Below, piece by piece: positions 53,009 through 63,188 of a DNA stretch of 64,000 nucleotides. Every line of letters starts with the position of its first letter. Within the stretch, counting starts at the first letter, position 1. The stretch covers positions 186,001-250,000 of the forward strand of contig KV918846.1 of assembly GCA_002049455.2 (NCBI GenBank). Reading direction: 5' to 3'. The stretch is from Porphyra umbilicalis (taxonomy: Eukaryota; Rhodophyta; Bangiophyceae; Bangiales; Bangiaceae). Below the pieces are notes generated by a model. It saw nothing but the letters and a program-made list of their open reading frames with translations. It made no database searches and was not told the origin of the DNA. The position numbers were made by a program, and so were the translations under genes.

Positions 53009-54628
53009 ATGCACGCGTTTGTGACTGGCGCTGCCCCCCGCGGGTGGACGGCCACCCGCAGCGGCTGGGCCGGCCGCCGCGTCGCCGACGATGGCGGAGG
53101 CCGCCGCCGCCGGCGGGCGCCTCAGTCGGCGGCCGGCGGCCTGCGCTGCCAACACACCGCGTCGGATGCGGTGCCACGCAACGGGGAAGACCCCGCGTCT
53201 GGCGCTCCTGGGACGCCCAAGAAGACGCGGCGGCCGGTGGCGGCGGTAGGCGAGGGTGCCGGCGGCACCGCCGCCGCCGCCGCCGCCGACGCCGCCGACG
53301 CTGCCGCCGCCGACACGAATGGGGAAATGGAGGCGCCCGAGTACTATGAAGACACCTACTCCCTAACGGCCAACGCGGAGGAGGAGGAGGCAGAGATGAT
53401 TTTGCAGCGGCAAGCCAAGGTCGCGCGGGAGCTCGCGCTGCTGGCGGTGGCCAAGCGCCAGTCGGCGCGCTCCTCGCAGCTCCCGGTCGGCGCCGACGAC
53501 GGCGGTCCCGCCCTCGTCCCCCGAACGCTGGCGGCAGAGGAGGAGCTCGAGGCGGAAAAGCGGGAGCTGGACGTCCGCTCGGGGGGCGTCAAGGCGCGCG
53601 GGAAAAAGGCGCCCATCACGCTCATCCGGTGCGACGGGTTTATCTGCGAGCGCGAGTCGGTCGACGATGGCAACATTACGTTTCGCGGGGCGGCGACCGA
53701 GCAGGTGATGCTTGTGTGGAATTCGCGGCCGCGGCGGGTGCTCATCCTCACCAAAAAAGGGCCCGACTTGCTCCCGTCGCTGATGGAGGCAGCGCGCCAC
53801 CTCGTCACCGTGGAGGGCATGGCCGTGATGGTCGAGCCCGCCGTCCACGCCGCCGTCGCCGACGAGGCGGGGGTGGCCCTCGAGACGTTTGCGTCGCCGG
53901 CCACTCTCCACGAGGTCGTCGACTTGGTTGTCTGCCTCGGCGGCGACGGCCTCATTCTCCACGTGTCGACGCTCTTTCGTGGACCCGTGCCGCCGGTGCT
54001 TAGCTTCAACCTCGGCTCGCTCGGCTTCCTCACGCCCTTTGACTTTAAGGACTTTGAGCGCAACATGGGCAACGTCTTTCGCGGCCAGTGCCTCCTCTCC
54101 CTCCGCATGCGGTTGACGTGTTCGGTGCTCCGCGCGGGCGTCGTCGTCAAGGAGTTTGACGTCCTTAACGAGGTGGTCGTCGACCGTGGCGCGTCGCCCT
54201 ACCTGTCCAACCTCGACTGCTTTTGTGATGGGAAGCTCATTACGACTGTGCAGGCGGACGGCATCATCATGTCGACGCCGACGGGGTCGACGGCGTACAG
54301 CATGTCGGCGGGGGGGAGTATGGTGCACCCGTCGGTGCCGGCCATCCTCTTCACCCCGATCTGCCCGCACAGCCTCTCCTTTCGGCCGATTGTCTTTCCA
54401 GACGCGGCGCGGCTGCGGATTGACGTGGCGGCCGACAGTCGCTCCACCGCGTGGGCGTCGTTTGACGGCAAGTACCGACAGCAGCTGCGGCGCGGCGACG
54501 GCCTCATGGTACAAATGTCCATGTTCCCAGTGCCGACGGTCAATGCCGAGGACGACACGTCCGACTGGTTTGCGTCCCTGGACCGGGCGTTCAACTTCAA
54601 CTCAAGGGCAAAGCAAAAGGGGTTGTGA
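53009..54628 (+). CDS. NADK: NAD kinase, plastid-type
   Basis: Start at MHAFVTGAAPRGWTATRSGW, a presequence with early Phe; 539 residues, one exon. Residues about 1-190 are presequence, Ala-rich linker and charged helices (EEEEAEMILQRQAKVAREL). The catalytic domain follows: a Rossmann-like start WNSRPRRVLILTKKG, the NAD kinase signature VCLGGDGLILH (about 310), SFNLGSLGFLTPF, LNEVVVDRG, ADGIIMSTPTGSTAYSMSAG (about 420) and HSLSFRPIVFP. These are the ATP/NAD-binding motifs of the family, which phosphorylates NAD(+) to NADP(+). The combination of long N-terminus and plastid-like presequence suggests the chloroplast form that supplies NADP(+) to photosynthesis (inference). About 17 G lie 28 nt after the stop. 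Confidence 0.95.
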   Translation: MHAFVTGAAPRGWTATRSGWAGRRVADDGGGRRRRRAPQSAAGGLRCQHTASDAVPRNGEDPASGAPGTPKKTRRPVAAVGEGAGGTAAAAAADAADAAAADTNGEMEAPEYYEDTYSLTANAEEEEAEMILQRQAKVARELALLAVAKRQSARSSQLPVGADDGGPALVPRTLAAEEELEAEKRELDVRSGGVKARGKKAPITLIRCDGFICERESVDDGNITFRGAATEQVMLVWNSRPRRVLILTKKGPDLLPSLMEAARHLVTVEGMAVMVEPAVHAAVADEAGVALETFASPATLHEVVDLVVCLGGDGLILHVSTLFRGPVPPVLSFNLGSLGFLTPFDFKDFERNMGNVFRGQCLLSLRMRLTCSVLRAGVVVKEFDVLNEVVVDRGASPYLSNLDCFCDGKLITTVQADGIIMSTPTGSTAYSMSAGGSMVHPSVPAILFTPICPHSLSFRPIVFPDAARLRIDVAADSRSTAWASFDGKYRQQLRRGDGLMVQMSMFPVPTVNAEDDTSDWFASLDRAFNFNSRAKQKGL

Positions 54629-55372
54629 GCGGACGTAGGGTGCTCGTGGAGCGTGCGGGGGGGGGGGGGGGGGTCGATCTCGCAGCGCAGCGTTTGGTAG
54701 CGCGAGCGCGGGTGGTGAATGGGGGAGGGGACGTGGGTAGCTGGTGTACATCCGAGGGATGTCGAGTATCGCCGACGCGGGGGCGTTGGCTGTGGTCGCT
54801 TTTTCTCCTCAAGCGGGCTTTATGGTTTCTGGGTAAAGAACTGCACGAACGGACCACCAGCGGACATTTGCGAACGTCGCGTAACCTGCAACCAGTCCAC
54901 GCGATAGCGAGGGCACACTAAAGGCAGCCAAGACAAGCAGTGTCAACTGGTGCGGTGGCAGTAGCCATGCATTGGACTGGACGTGCACCCCAAAAAAAAC
55001 AACCACCCGACCTCGACGCCGGACGGCCTGCGACCACCTGCACCCCGTGCATGTTGTGGCAGCCCGCCCCGTGCCCGTCGGCTCCCGTACCCGCCAACTC
55101 ACGGCGCGCACGTCTCCCACACCACTCGACGGAACGACCGCCCACGGCAAGCGGGCTGGTGAGGCCCGCCGCCGGGGGTCTACCAAACCCCGCCACATGC
55201 CCGGCGGCGGGCCCCCGCAACGCTGCCGAGGCGCGCCGCCCACATGCGGCCGACGTCGCGAGGTACCCAACGAGGCCAGCGGCGCGCCCGCCCCACACCA
55301 CCACCAAAAAAGAATAAAAGTGCCGGCCACGCGCGGTGGCAGCGGCGTCGCCCCCCCCCCCCCCGCCCGCGC
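54629..55372. other. convergent 3' region of NAD kinase and RPAC2
   Basis: A G-run begins at 54657 (downstream of NAD kinase) and a 14-C run lies at 55351-55364, which is a G-run just after the RPAC2 stop on its strand. Frames between are Pro/Arg-rich and unsupported. Confidence 0.4.
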
Positions 55373-55753
55373 CTAGGCGCCCTCGTCCATCCCCCCCTCC
55401 GCCGCCCGCCGGTCGTCAAAATCCGCCACCGCCGCGTCAAACGTTTTGCGCATCGTCCCCGCCATGGCCATGAGGTCGACGAGTGCCTCGCGGACGACGC
55501 GGAGCGCCGGCACGCCGCCCGCCGTTTGCACGCGCAGGTTCATCTTGGCCTCGGAGGGGTGGGGGATGCTGTAGCCGCAAAATTGGACAGCCGACTTTTT
55601 GGCGAGCACGTACCGCAGCGCGTTGCCAAGCGTGTGGTCCTCGTCGGCGAGCACGAGCGTCACGCACGTGGGGCTGGTGCCAAGGATTTGGACCTTGGGG
55701 CCGGTCGTCGGCAGCACGTCCTCGGGCTCCATGGCTTGTGTGTCGTCGGTCAA
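55373..55753 (-). CDS. RPAC2: RNA polymerase I/III subunit RPAC2 (AC19)
   Basis: 126 residues from MTDDTQAMEPEDV (55753); the internal Met at 55732 is an alternative. It is the RPB11/AC19-type dimerisation domain: CVTLVLADEDHTLGNALRYVL, CGYSIPHPSEAKMNLRVQT and PALRVVREALVDLMAMAGTM, ending in a charged helix. HTLGNALR and CGYSIPHPSE separate RPAC2 from RPB11. In the nucleus it pairs with RPAC1 (AC40) as the alpha-like heterodimer that seeds assembly of RNA polymerases I and III. The length agrees with the family (about 110-140). Start is divergent from MO25, 740 bp away. Confidence 0.93.
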   Translation of the reverse strand: MTDDTQAMEPEDVLPTTGPKVQILGTSPTCVTLVLADEDHTLGNALRYVLAKKSAVQFCGYSIPHPSEAKMNLRVQTAGGVPALRVVREALVDLMAMAGTMRKTFDAAVADFDDRRAAEGGMDEGA

Positions 55754-56492
55754 GTGGGAGGGGGCGAAAGAGAATGGGGAGAATGACGTGGGGTCTGCTG
55801 GAAGCGGGGAAACAGAGCTGGCAGTTGGGGTAGGCGTGGGGGGGGGGGGGGGAGGGCCGACTGCCGCACCCAGAGCGGCGGGACGTCAACGACGACGGCC
55901 GGATCAAGTCCCCAGGGGCGCACATAAATCTGGACACGTGGAAAATTTTCAAGAGCCCGGCGTCCAGTTGAGATGTCAAGTTGTCCGGAAAAAACGTATT
56001 GCAAGGTGAGTCCCACCCGCCGCGTCAAGACGAGCCAGGACTGCAACAAAGCCACCTGTGAGGGGGGGCCCCCGCAGCGTGGACCTGTAGCAGGCCGTAC
56101 GGCTGGCGCGGCGACGGTGCTACGCTCGACGCGGTCTGCCGCTGCAATCGCTTGGCCCTGGCGCCGACGAGGTGGCCGTGCGGGCCGTCACATCGCCGGC
56201 CGGCTGCCCCTGGGGGTGGCTGAACTGCTGTGGCAACCGCTACCGGTCACGACGGCGGGTTGACCGGCCGGCCCGCCCCATCGTGCGTCAGCCTGCGCTG
56301 GCAGCGCGCTGCCGCGTGGTCACACCTGCCTGTTCCTCGCGACGAGGCGGCGCTCCCACAGGCATTGCCGGATCCTGCGGGCCTGACGCGACATCCTGCC
56401 CTCTGCTGGTCTCCCTCCCCGCCGCCGTGGCACCGCGAGTGCCTTCCCCCCCTCCCCCTCCCCCCCCCCGCCGCCCCCCCGCCGCCGCCGCC
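55754..56492. other. divergent promoter region of RPAC2 and MO25
   Basis: Contains C/G-runs at about 55840-55852 and a C-rich tract directly before the MO25 start. The MO25 frame is open back to 56172, without homologous residues. Confidence 0.35.
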
Positions 56493-57536
56493 ATGTGGAG
56501 CAACCTGTGGCCGTCGCGGAAAAAGAGCCTCGCCGACACCGTCGCCGCCTACCGGGCGGTCGTGCGGCGCTCCCACGAGTCCTCCCCCGTGGACGTGGCG
56601 CACGGCGCGGCCGCGTCGGCGGCGGCCAGCCCCGTCCCCGACGCGATGCGCGCCGAAGCGTCCAAGCATGTCGGGGTGCTCAAGGCGGCGCTCTTTGGCG
56701 ACCTCCCCGCAGAGGTGCCGCCCAAGCCAGAGGACGTGGAGCTGCTGACCGCCGAGGCCGTTGACGGGGACCTGCTCGCGCTCCTCGCGGGGCACCTGCG
56801 GTTGCTCGAGTTTGAGGCGTCCAAGGACGCGGTGCTCGTCTTTAACAACCTCCTCCGCCGCTCGGTGGGCGGCCGCACGGCGGTGGCACGGGTGGCGTCG
56901 GATGGGGTGCTGGCGACGCTCGTCGGCGGCTATGAGGTCAATGCGCTCGCGCTCAACTGTGGGTCGATGCTGCGCGAGTGTTTGCGCCACGAGCCGCTGG
57001 CGCGGGCGCTGCTGTGGTCGCCCCTCTTTTGGCGCTTCTTTTCCCTCGTCGGCGTGGCCGACTTTGACGTTGCCTCGGACGCCTTCCTGTCGTTTAAGGA
57101 GGCGCTGACGCGCCACAAGGCGGTCATCACCGCCTTTATGAGCGACCGCCTCGACCCGTTTGTGAGCGCCTACAATGGGCTGCTGTCGTCCAAAAACTAT
57201 GTGGTGCGGCGGCAGTCGCTCAAGCTCCTCGGCGAGATGCTCGTCGAGCGGTCCAACTTTGGGCTGATGACGCACTACATTGCGTCGGCGGAGAACCTCA
57301 AGATCGTCATGAACTTGCTGCTGGATAGTCGGAGGAACATCCAGTTTGAGGCCTTTCACGTCTTCAAAGTGTTTGTGGCCAACCCCAACAAGACGCCCCC
57401 GGTGCGCACCATCTTGGCCAAGAACAAGGACAAGATGTTGTCCTACCTCAACGACTTTTTGCCGGACCGGGACGACGAGCAGTTCCACGAGGAGCGGCTC
57501 ATGATCATGGATGAGATCCGGTCGCTCACCCCATAG
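56493..57536 (+). CDS. MO25: MO25/CAB39 scaffold protein
   Basis: Start in CCGCCGCCATG; 347 residues, one exon, the usual MO25 length (about 340). It begins MWSNLWPSRKKSLADTVAAY, as MO25 proteins do (F-x-K-x-K-SP-x-E-v-v), and continues with armadillo-like helical repeats: DLLALLAGHLRLLEFEASKD, FNNLLRR, GSMLRECLRHEPLARALLWS, WRFFSLV, DVASDAFLSFKEALTRHK, FVSAYNGLLSSKNYVVRRQS, LKLLGEML, NFGLMTHYIASAENLKIVMN, IQFEAFHVFKVFVANPNK and a C-terminal DDEQFHEERLMIMDEIRSL. MO25 binds STRAD/STE20-type kinases and activates them, with roles in polarity and cytokinesis. A 16-G run starts 7 nt after the stop. Confidence 0.96.
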   Translation: MWSNLWPSRKKSLADTVAAYRAVVRRSHESSPVDVAHGAAASAAASPVPDAMRAEASKHVGVLKAALFGDLPAEVPPKPEDVELLTAEAVDGDLLALLAGHLRLLEFEASKDAVLVFNNLLRRSVGGRTAVARVASDGVLATLVGGYEVNALALNCGSMLRECLRHEPLARALLWSPLFWRFFSLVGVADFDVASDAFLSFKEALTRHKAVITAFMSDRLDPFVSAYNGLLSSKNYVVRRQSLKLLGEMLVERSNFGLMTHYIASAENLKIVMNLLLDSRRNIQFEAFHVFKVFVANPNKTPPVRTILAKNKDKMLSYLNDFLPDRDDEQFHEERLMIMDEIRSLTP

Positions 57537-58106
57537 GGCGAATGGGGGGGGGGGGGGGGCACGCCGCTGGCGGGGGGTCTGTTCGTCTACCGAATGGTGT
57601 CTTGTGTGTATTTTTCTTTTTTCTTGTCTCTTTTCTTACTCTTTTAGACTGCCGCCTGCTTTTTTTCGACTGCTGTACTGCTTCTTCCCTTCTCTCTTCG
57701 TTACATGAGTTGTTTTTCGTCCCTCATGTGCTGCCCCCGAGCGGTTGGAGGGGCGCTTTGTGCTGTTTGGAGGCTTGGGCTCCGACCAGTGCTGTACGCG
57801 GAGCGTTTGAATGTTTTTCGACCGCTACCCCGGTGTCACCTAGCTTCAAGTGACAACGCCCCATGGGAGCCTCCTCGACACAGAGCCCAGTTGCTGTACG
57901 ACGCTCAAGTCCACGAGCGTATAAGGGAAAAAAGACAAATTGGTCTGGGGCCTTTCCCGCACGCGCCCCCCGCGCACGCACACAAACGAAAATGCCCGCG
58001 GTCCGCAACACGCCGCCCAAATCCACACACTACTCCTCTGCACCGACTTGTCACGAATGCACAGGACCGTGGTCACTCCACCCGCACCCACATGGCTCCC
58101 CAGCGC
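57537..58106. other. convergent 3' region of MO25 and RRF
   Basis: Starts with the 16-G run (57544-57559), then a T-rich stretch (57600-57720). No gene. Confidence 0.45.
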
Positions 58107-58904
58107 TTAGACCTTCATGATATCCTTCTCCTTCTCCTCAAACGCCTTGTCAATCATCCCCACGTACTTGTCGGTGAGTTTGCTGATCTTGTCCTGCAGG
58201 TCCTTGCTCATGTCCTTGCCCAGGTCCGACGCCTTCTCCTGCTTCTTGACCTTGTCAATGACGTCCCGCCGCACGTTGCGACACGCGATGCGGCCGTCTT
58301 CGGCGAGGGACTTGGCCTGCTTGGACAGCTCCTTCCGTCGCTCCTTGGTCAGCTGCGGGACGGTCAGGCGGATGACGACCCCGTCGCTGTTGGGCATCAT
58401 GCCGAGGTCGCTCTCCATCAGCGCCCGCTCAATGTCCTTGACGCAGCCCTTGTCAAACGCGTCGATGGTCAGGGTGGTGGAGGAGGTGGCCGAAATGGAG
58501 GCGAGCGACTGGAGGGGCGTCTCGGCGCCATAGTAGTCGACCATGATGCGGTCGAGGATGGAGGGGGTGGCGCGCCCCGTGCGGATGGTGTTGAAGTTGG
58601 TCCGCACCGCCTCGAGCGTCTTTTCCATGCGCGTCGACACCTCCTCCTCCTCGGCCGTGAGGGCCATCATGGTCGCGCCGCACCCCGGCCCGCAGACGCC
58701 GCCGGGGCAGCACGGGCACCCGCGGCCGCAGCCCGGGCAGCAGGGGCACCCGCGGAGCGGGAGAGCGACCGCATCCCGGCGGGCACGGGCGCCGACCAGG
58801 GCGGCGGTGCCGCCGAGGCTCGGCGACCGGCAGGCGGCCAGGCCGGCCGCCGCCGGCGCGAGCACGCCCCGGCGGCCGTCGCAGGGGGCTGACACAAACG
58901 CCAT
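58107..58904 (-). CDS. RRF: ribosome recycling factor, plastid-targeted, with Cys-rich linker
   Basis: ATG 58904 gives 265 residues in one exon. Residues 1-45 (MAFVSAPCDGRRGVLAPAAA...) are a red-type transit peptide. Residues about 50-75 are a Cys/Gly/Pro-rich insert with eight cysteines in CxCCxxCxxxCxCCxxxxCxxxC-like spacing, not part of any RRF I know. The mature domain follows: STRMEKTLEAVRTNFNTIRT, GRATPSILDRIMVDYYGAET, PLQSLASIS, and the helical end RKELSKQAKSLAEDGRIACR, NVRRDVIDKVKKQEKASDLG, KDMSKDLQDKISKLTDKYVG. RRF splits post-termination ribosomes together with EF-G; this copy would serve plastid translation. The frame is open upstream to 59186 but only the MAFV start gives a plausible presequence. 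Confidence 0.95.
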   Translation of the reverse strand: MAFVSAPCDGRRGVLAPAAAGLAACRSPSLGGTAALVGARARRDAVALPLRGCPCCPGCGRGCPCCPGGVCGPGCGATMMALTAEEEEVSTRMEKTLEAVRTNFNTIRTGRATPSILDRIMVDYYGAETPLQSLASISATSSTTLTIDAFDKGCVKDIERALMESDLGMMPNSDGVVIRLTVPQLTKERRKELSKQAKSLAEDGRIACRNVRRDVIDKVKKQEKASDLGKDMSKDLQDKISKLTDKYVGMIDKAFEEKEKDIMKV

Positions 58905-59484
58905 GGCGCCCCGACGCGGGGTGCGTGTGCAGAGGGTCAAGGGGAAAGCGCAAGCACCCGGTGCGGTGGCGGTGGGGCAGCTGGGAGACGGGCGGGCGAC
59001 GCCAAGGATGCAGCGTGCGGGCGCGCGGGGTGGCCGCTCCTCGGCCGCACGGCGGCGGTCGCGGTCGGGGCGCCGTGCGCATCGCCAGGGCGGGCGGCGC
59101 TCGGGGTGTGGCCTCGCGGTGGAATCCTTCTGGACTTTTTGGCAGGAGCGCGATCTCGACGCGAAACCACTCAATCTGCCGAGCACTATTTGGGACCCTG
59201 CTCAAAAGTTGGGAGGTGGCACCCCATCCAGAGGACTGTCTCGAACCAAACCGGTGCCCGTGGCGTCGGCGGGGAGCCGCGGAGGATCACTGCGTCTGCG
59301 TCGCACTCACCTCCTGTGGAGAGCCCTCCGCCGCCGCTCTGCCTGCGCGGCGACGGCCGCCAGCCGCGGCCTCTGTCCCCCGCCCTTTTGTGCCTGTACG
59401 ATACGTACGCCCCCCCCCCCCCCCCCCCCCCCCCTCCGACAACTGCTTGCATTGTTTTTTTTTTGTTGTTTTTTTTGCGGGGCG
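58905..59484. other. divergent upstream region
   Basis: Between RRF and the 59.5-kb ORF. It ends with a 25-C run (59410-59434) and T-runs (59454-59477) placed 7-75 nt before the ATG at 59485. Confidence 0.4.
59410..59434. repeat. 25-base C homopolymer
   Basis: Uninterrupted C-run followed by T-rich sequence, upstream of the ORF at 59485. Exact length is likely to be unreliable in any assembly. Confidence 0.8.
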
Positions 59485-59994
59485 ATGAACCGCCTCCTCT
59501 GGGCGGGCACGCGCCTCCTCCCCCTCTCCCTCGTCGCCTTTGTCGCCGCCCTCGCCGCCCGCCCCGCCGTGAGCCCCGACGACGCGGCGCGGCTGGCCGC
59601 CGCGCGGGACCCCTCCGTGCGCAACCGCCGGCGGGCGGCGCAGCGGGAGGCGGCCGCCGCAACGGCGGCGGCAACGGCCGCAGCGGCCGCAGCGGCGGCG
59701 GCGGCAGCGGCGGCGGCGGGGGCAGACGGCGCCCCCGCCGCCGCCGCCGCCGCCGCCGCCGCGCCGGCGGGTGGCGGTGCTGTGGCCGACGCCGGCGGCG
59801 GCGGCGCGGCGGCGGCAATGGCGGCAGCGTCGGCGCCGCCGCCGCCGCCGCCCAGCGGGCCGTCCCGCGCGGCGCCCGCGGCGGCGGCGGCCGGCCCCGC
59901 GCCGGCGGCGGCGGCGGCCGCGGCGGGCGCGGCGGCGGGCGGCAGCCGCCACCCGCCGCTCGTCGCCGTCAACGGTGCCGGCGGGCGGGCCTGA
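59485..59994 (+). CDS. hypothetical Ala-rich secretory-type protein
   Basis: 169 residues. The N-terminus MNRLLWAGTRLLPLSLVAFV AALAARP is a textbook signal peptide or membrane anchor, followed by a short ordered stretch SPDDAARLAAARDPSVRNRR and then poly-Ala/Gly/Pro up to the stop. No family recognised. The alanine part is also open on the minus strand. Because the 3' part lies in a G-rich slippery region, the real frame may continue differently. Confidence 0.35.
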   Translation: MNRLLWAGTRLLPLSLVAFVAALAARPAVSPDDAARLAAARDPSVRNRRRAAQREAAAATAAATAAAAAAAAAAAAAAGADGAPAAAAAAAAAPAGGGAVADAGGGGAAAAMAAASAPPPPPPSGPSRAAPAAAAAGPAPAAAAAAAGAAAGGSRHPPLVAVNGAGGRA

Positions 59995-60337
59995 CAGACG
60001 GCCGCCCCGCGGCGGCGGCAGCGGCGGCGGCGGCGGCGGCGGCGGGGCGCCGGGGCACCCAGCGCGCCCGCGGCGGCGGGCGGCCGCCGCGCCGCCCGCC
60101 GGCGGCGGCCGCCACGCGCGTCGCGCCCACCGACGGGCGTCGACGGGGCCGGGGGGGCCGCGCCGCCGCCGGCGGCGGGCCCACCGCGCCGCCGCCGCGG
60201 CGCGGGCGGCGGCGGGGGGGGGGGCGGGGGGGCACACCCCCGCCCCGCGCCCGCGCCCCCGCCGCGCGCAGCGCCGCCGCGCGGCGGTCGGGCCCGCCGC
60301 GGCCGCGCCGCTCGCGCGCGCGGCGGGGTGCGCGCGC

Positions 60338-60369
<32 letters not shown>

Positions 60370-60979
60370 CGCCGTGGCGCGGCGGCGGTGACGGCTCGGC
60401 GGGGGGCGCGGGGGGTGGGGGGGGGTGCGCGCCGCCGCCGCTGCCGCCGCCGCCGCTGCCGCTGCCGCTGCCGCCGCTGTTGCCGCCGCCGCCGCCGCCG
60501 CGCGCGGGTGCCGCGCGGCCGCGGCGCGCGCGGCCGCGGGCGGTGCGGCCGCCGCGGGTGGCGGCGCGTGTCGGGCGGGCGCGCCCGCGGCGATGCGGCG
60601 CCCGCGCGGGCGTGCCGCAGAGGTGGGCGGGCGTCGACTGTGGGCGGCCGCGGGCAGCGCCGGGCAGCCGCCGCGGCGGCCACACGGGGCGGCGCCCGCA
60701 GCGGGTGGCGGCGCCAACCGCCTTGGTGGAGGGTGGGGGAGACCCCGGTGGAGACGGAAAAGAAATCTAGTGGAACCGCAGACGACCCCGTCGTGCCCCT
60801 GTCAAAGAACCTCCCCCTCTCCATCCGTGTGCCCCGCATGCCCCCCCCCCCCCCCCATCCCCACCACGCGCCCACCGCCGCGCCGCCGCCGCCGCCCCCC
60901 CCCCCCCCCCCTCCCCCCCGTCCCCCCCGCAGCACTCAAGCCCCCCCATCAAACATGCGCATGACGCGCCCCCAGCCCG
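59995..60979. other. extreme GC region, no supported gene
   Basis: More than 80 percent G+C, with a 27-G run at 60338-60364 and long C-runs at 60841-60917. All six frames are open for hundreds of bases and give Arg/Gly/Ala/Pro polymers, so nothing can be called. Confidence 0.4.
60338..60364. repeat. 27-base G homopolymer
   Basis: Uninterrupted run within the GC-rich stretch following the 59.5-kb ORF. Confidence 0.8.
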
Positions 60980-63157
60980 TTACGCCATTCCCCTTGGGGT
61001 CCCCCCCCCCCCCCCCCCCCCCGCCACCGCCCCCCCCCCCCCCGACGGGGACGCCAGCTCCGCCCGCGTCGCCGCCGCCGCCGCGTCGTCCCCCCCCGCG
61101 GCCATGCGGCCGACCACCTCTGCTGCGCCCGCGGCGCCCGCCTCAAACACCGCGTCGAGCGCCGCCCACTCCGCGTCGCTGAGCGACGACGGGTGCCCGT
61201 CGGCGGCGACGCGGGTCGTTGCCACCCCAAACGCCCGCGACGCGGCCATGGCCGCCGCCTGCTTGGCGTCGGCGCCGGCGCCCCGGTTGGCCAACACATC
61301 GTCGTACGCGTCGTTGGTCGCGTTGACCGACGCGGGGTCCACGGCGGGGGCGGCCGCGGGGGGGGGGGGGGGGGCGCCGTCCAAAGGGACGGGCTCGCCG
61401 CCGCTGGCACCGCCGCCGCTGGCACCGCCGCCGCCGCCGCCCCCGCCGCCGGCGCTGCGGCGGCCGCCGGCGCTGGCGGCGTCACGCCGCCGCCCGCGGG
61501 TGCGGCGGGCCCGTCGACGCCATCGTCCAGGAGGTCCCCCTGGCTCCCCGACAATGACGGGGGCGGCCGCTTCCAATAGACGGGCACAGACGCCCCCGAC
61601 GGCAGCACCTGCCACAAGAGGGGGGTGCCCCCACGCGCCGCCGCGTCGGCCGCCGTCTCGACCGCCGGGGCGGCGGGGGGGGGGCGGGGGGGGCCGCCGC
61701 AGCAGAGGCGGCGCCGCCGGCAGCGGCAGCGGCAGCAGCGCCGGCGGCGGCCGCCACGGCAGCCACATCCGGCACAGTCGGCCGCGGCGACGGCGGCGCG
61801 CGCGTGGACATTGACGGCGGCGGCTGCACCACCGCCGCCGGCGGCGGCGGCGCCCCACGCGGCAACGGAGCCGCCGCCGCCGCCGCCGGCGCTGCCGCCG
61901 ACACCCCCGCCCCCCCCCCCGCCGCCGCGTCGTCCCCCCCCCAAACCGGTCGAGGGAAAACGCCGGGAGCACCGCGTCGAGTCCGTGCGGCACCCCCCCC
62001 CCCCCCCCCCAATGTGGGCGGCCATCACCGCCGCCGTCACGGGCGCAAGCAGCATCCCGTTGCGCCCGTGCCCCGCCGCGACGCTCACATTGGCGTACCC
62101 CCCCCCCCCCAACACGGGGAGCCCGTCTGGCGTGCCCGGCCGCAGGCCCGCCCACACCTCCCCGAGGCCCCACGAGGAGAGGCCCGGCACGAGGGCCACG
62201 GCAGAGGCGAGGAGGCCCGCCACCCCCCCCGCCGTTGGGGTCGTGTCAAAGCCCGCAGCCGGCTCGACGGTGGCGCCGACGACGAGCCGCCGCCCCCCAT
62301 CCTTGGGCACAATGTAAATGCCGTCGCCAAAGAGCACCGCGCGGGGGGCGGCGGGCGCCGCCCCGCCGCCAAACGCACCCGCACCCGCCGGCGGGGGCGT
62401 CAGCGCAAGCATCTGCCCCTTGATCGGGTGCACCGGGAGCGCCGGGAGGAGGTCCCGCGCCCACGCGCCGCCCGCCACAAAGTAGTGCCCCGCGGTGAGG
62501 GTGCCGAGCCCCGCCGTCACCACCCCCGTCACGGCGCCGCCCGTCGGCGCCACGACCGTCCGCGTTACGCGCGCCGCCGGCCCGCGCAGGAGGAGCACCC
62601 CCGCCGCCTCGGCAGCAACCTCGAGCGCCCCCATCAACGCGCGGCTGTCGACTTGGGCGTCGACGGTCGACGCCCAGGCGCCGACGACGCCCGACCCGCG
62701 GAGCGCCGGCTCGGCCGCCACCGCCGCGGCGCCGTCGAGCCACACGGGCGGGGCGAGGCCGCCGTCGACCCCCTCTGCCGGCGGCACCCACAGATCGACA
62801 GCGTCGCCGGCGTGGGCGACGGGCGCCAAAAAGAGCCCGTCGGCGCGGTAGCCAACGTCGACGCCGCCCGCGGCGGCGGCCACCCCCGCCACCCACTCGG
62901 GGTAGAGGCGCAGGGAGGCGGTGGCCAGCTCCCGCAGCGGCCCGGGCGGGAGGCGCTCCGACTGGGGGGCGAGCATCCCGGCAGAGGCGGCCGCCGCCGA
63001 CGCGGCGGCGGCGGGGGAGAGGACCGTCACGGCCGCGCCGGCGCGCGCGAGTGCCACCGCCGTGGAGAGGCCGACAATGCCGCCGCCGAGGACGAGGACG
63101 TCGGCGGGGCGTAGGGGGGGGGGAGGGCGGCCACGGGGGTCGTCCTCTGCGTCGATG

Positions 63158-63188
<31 letters not shown>

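Noticed and set aside
60000..60770. Long Arg/Gly/Ala ORFs on both strands
   Set aside because: Pure compositional ORFs in a region with all frames open.
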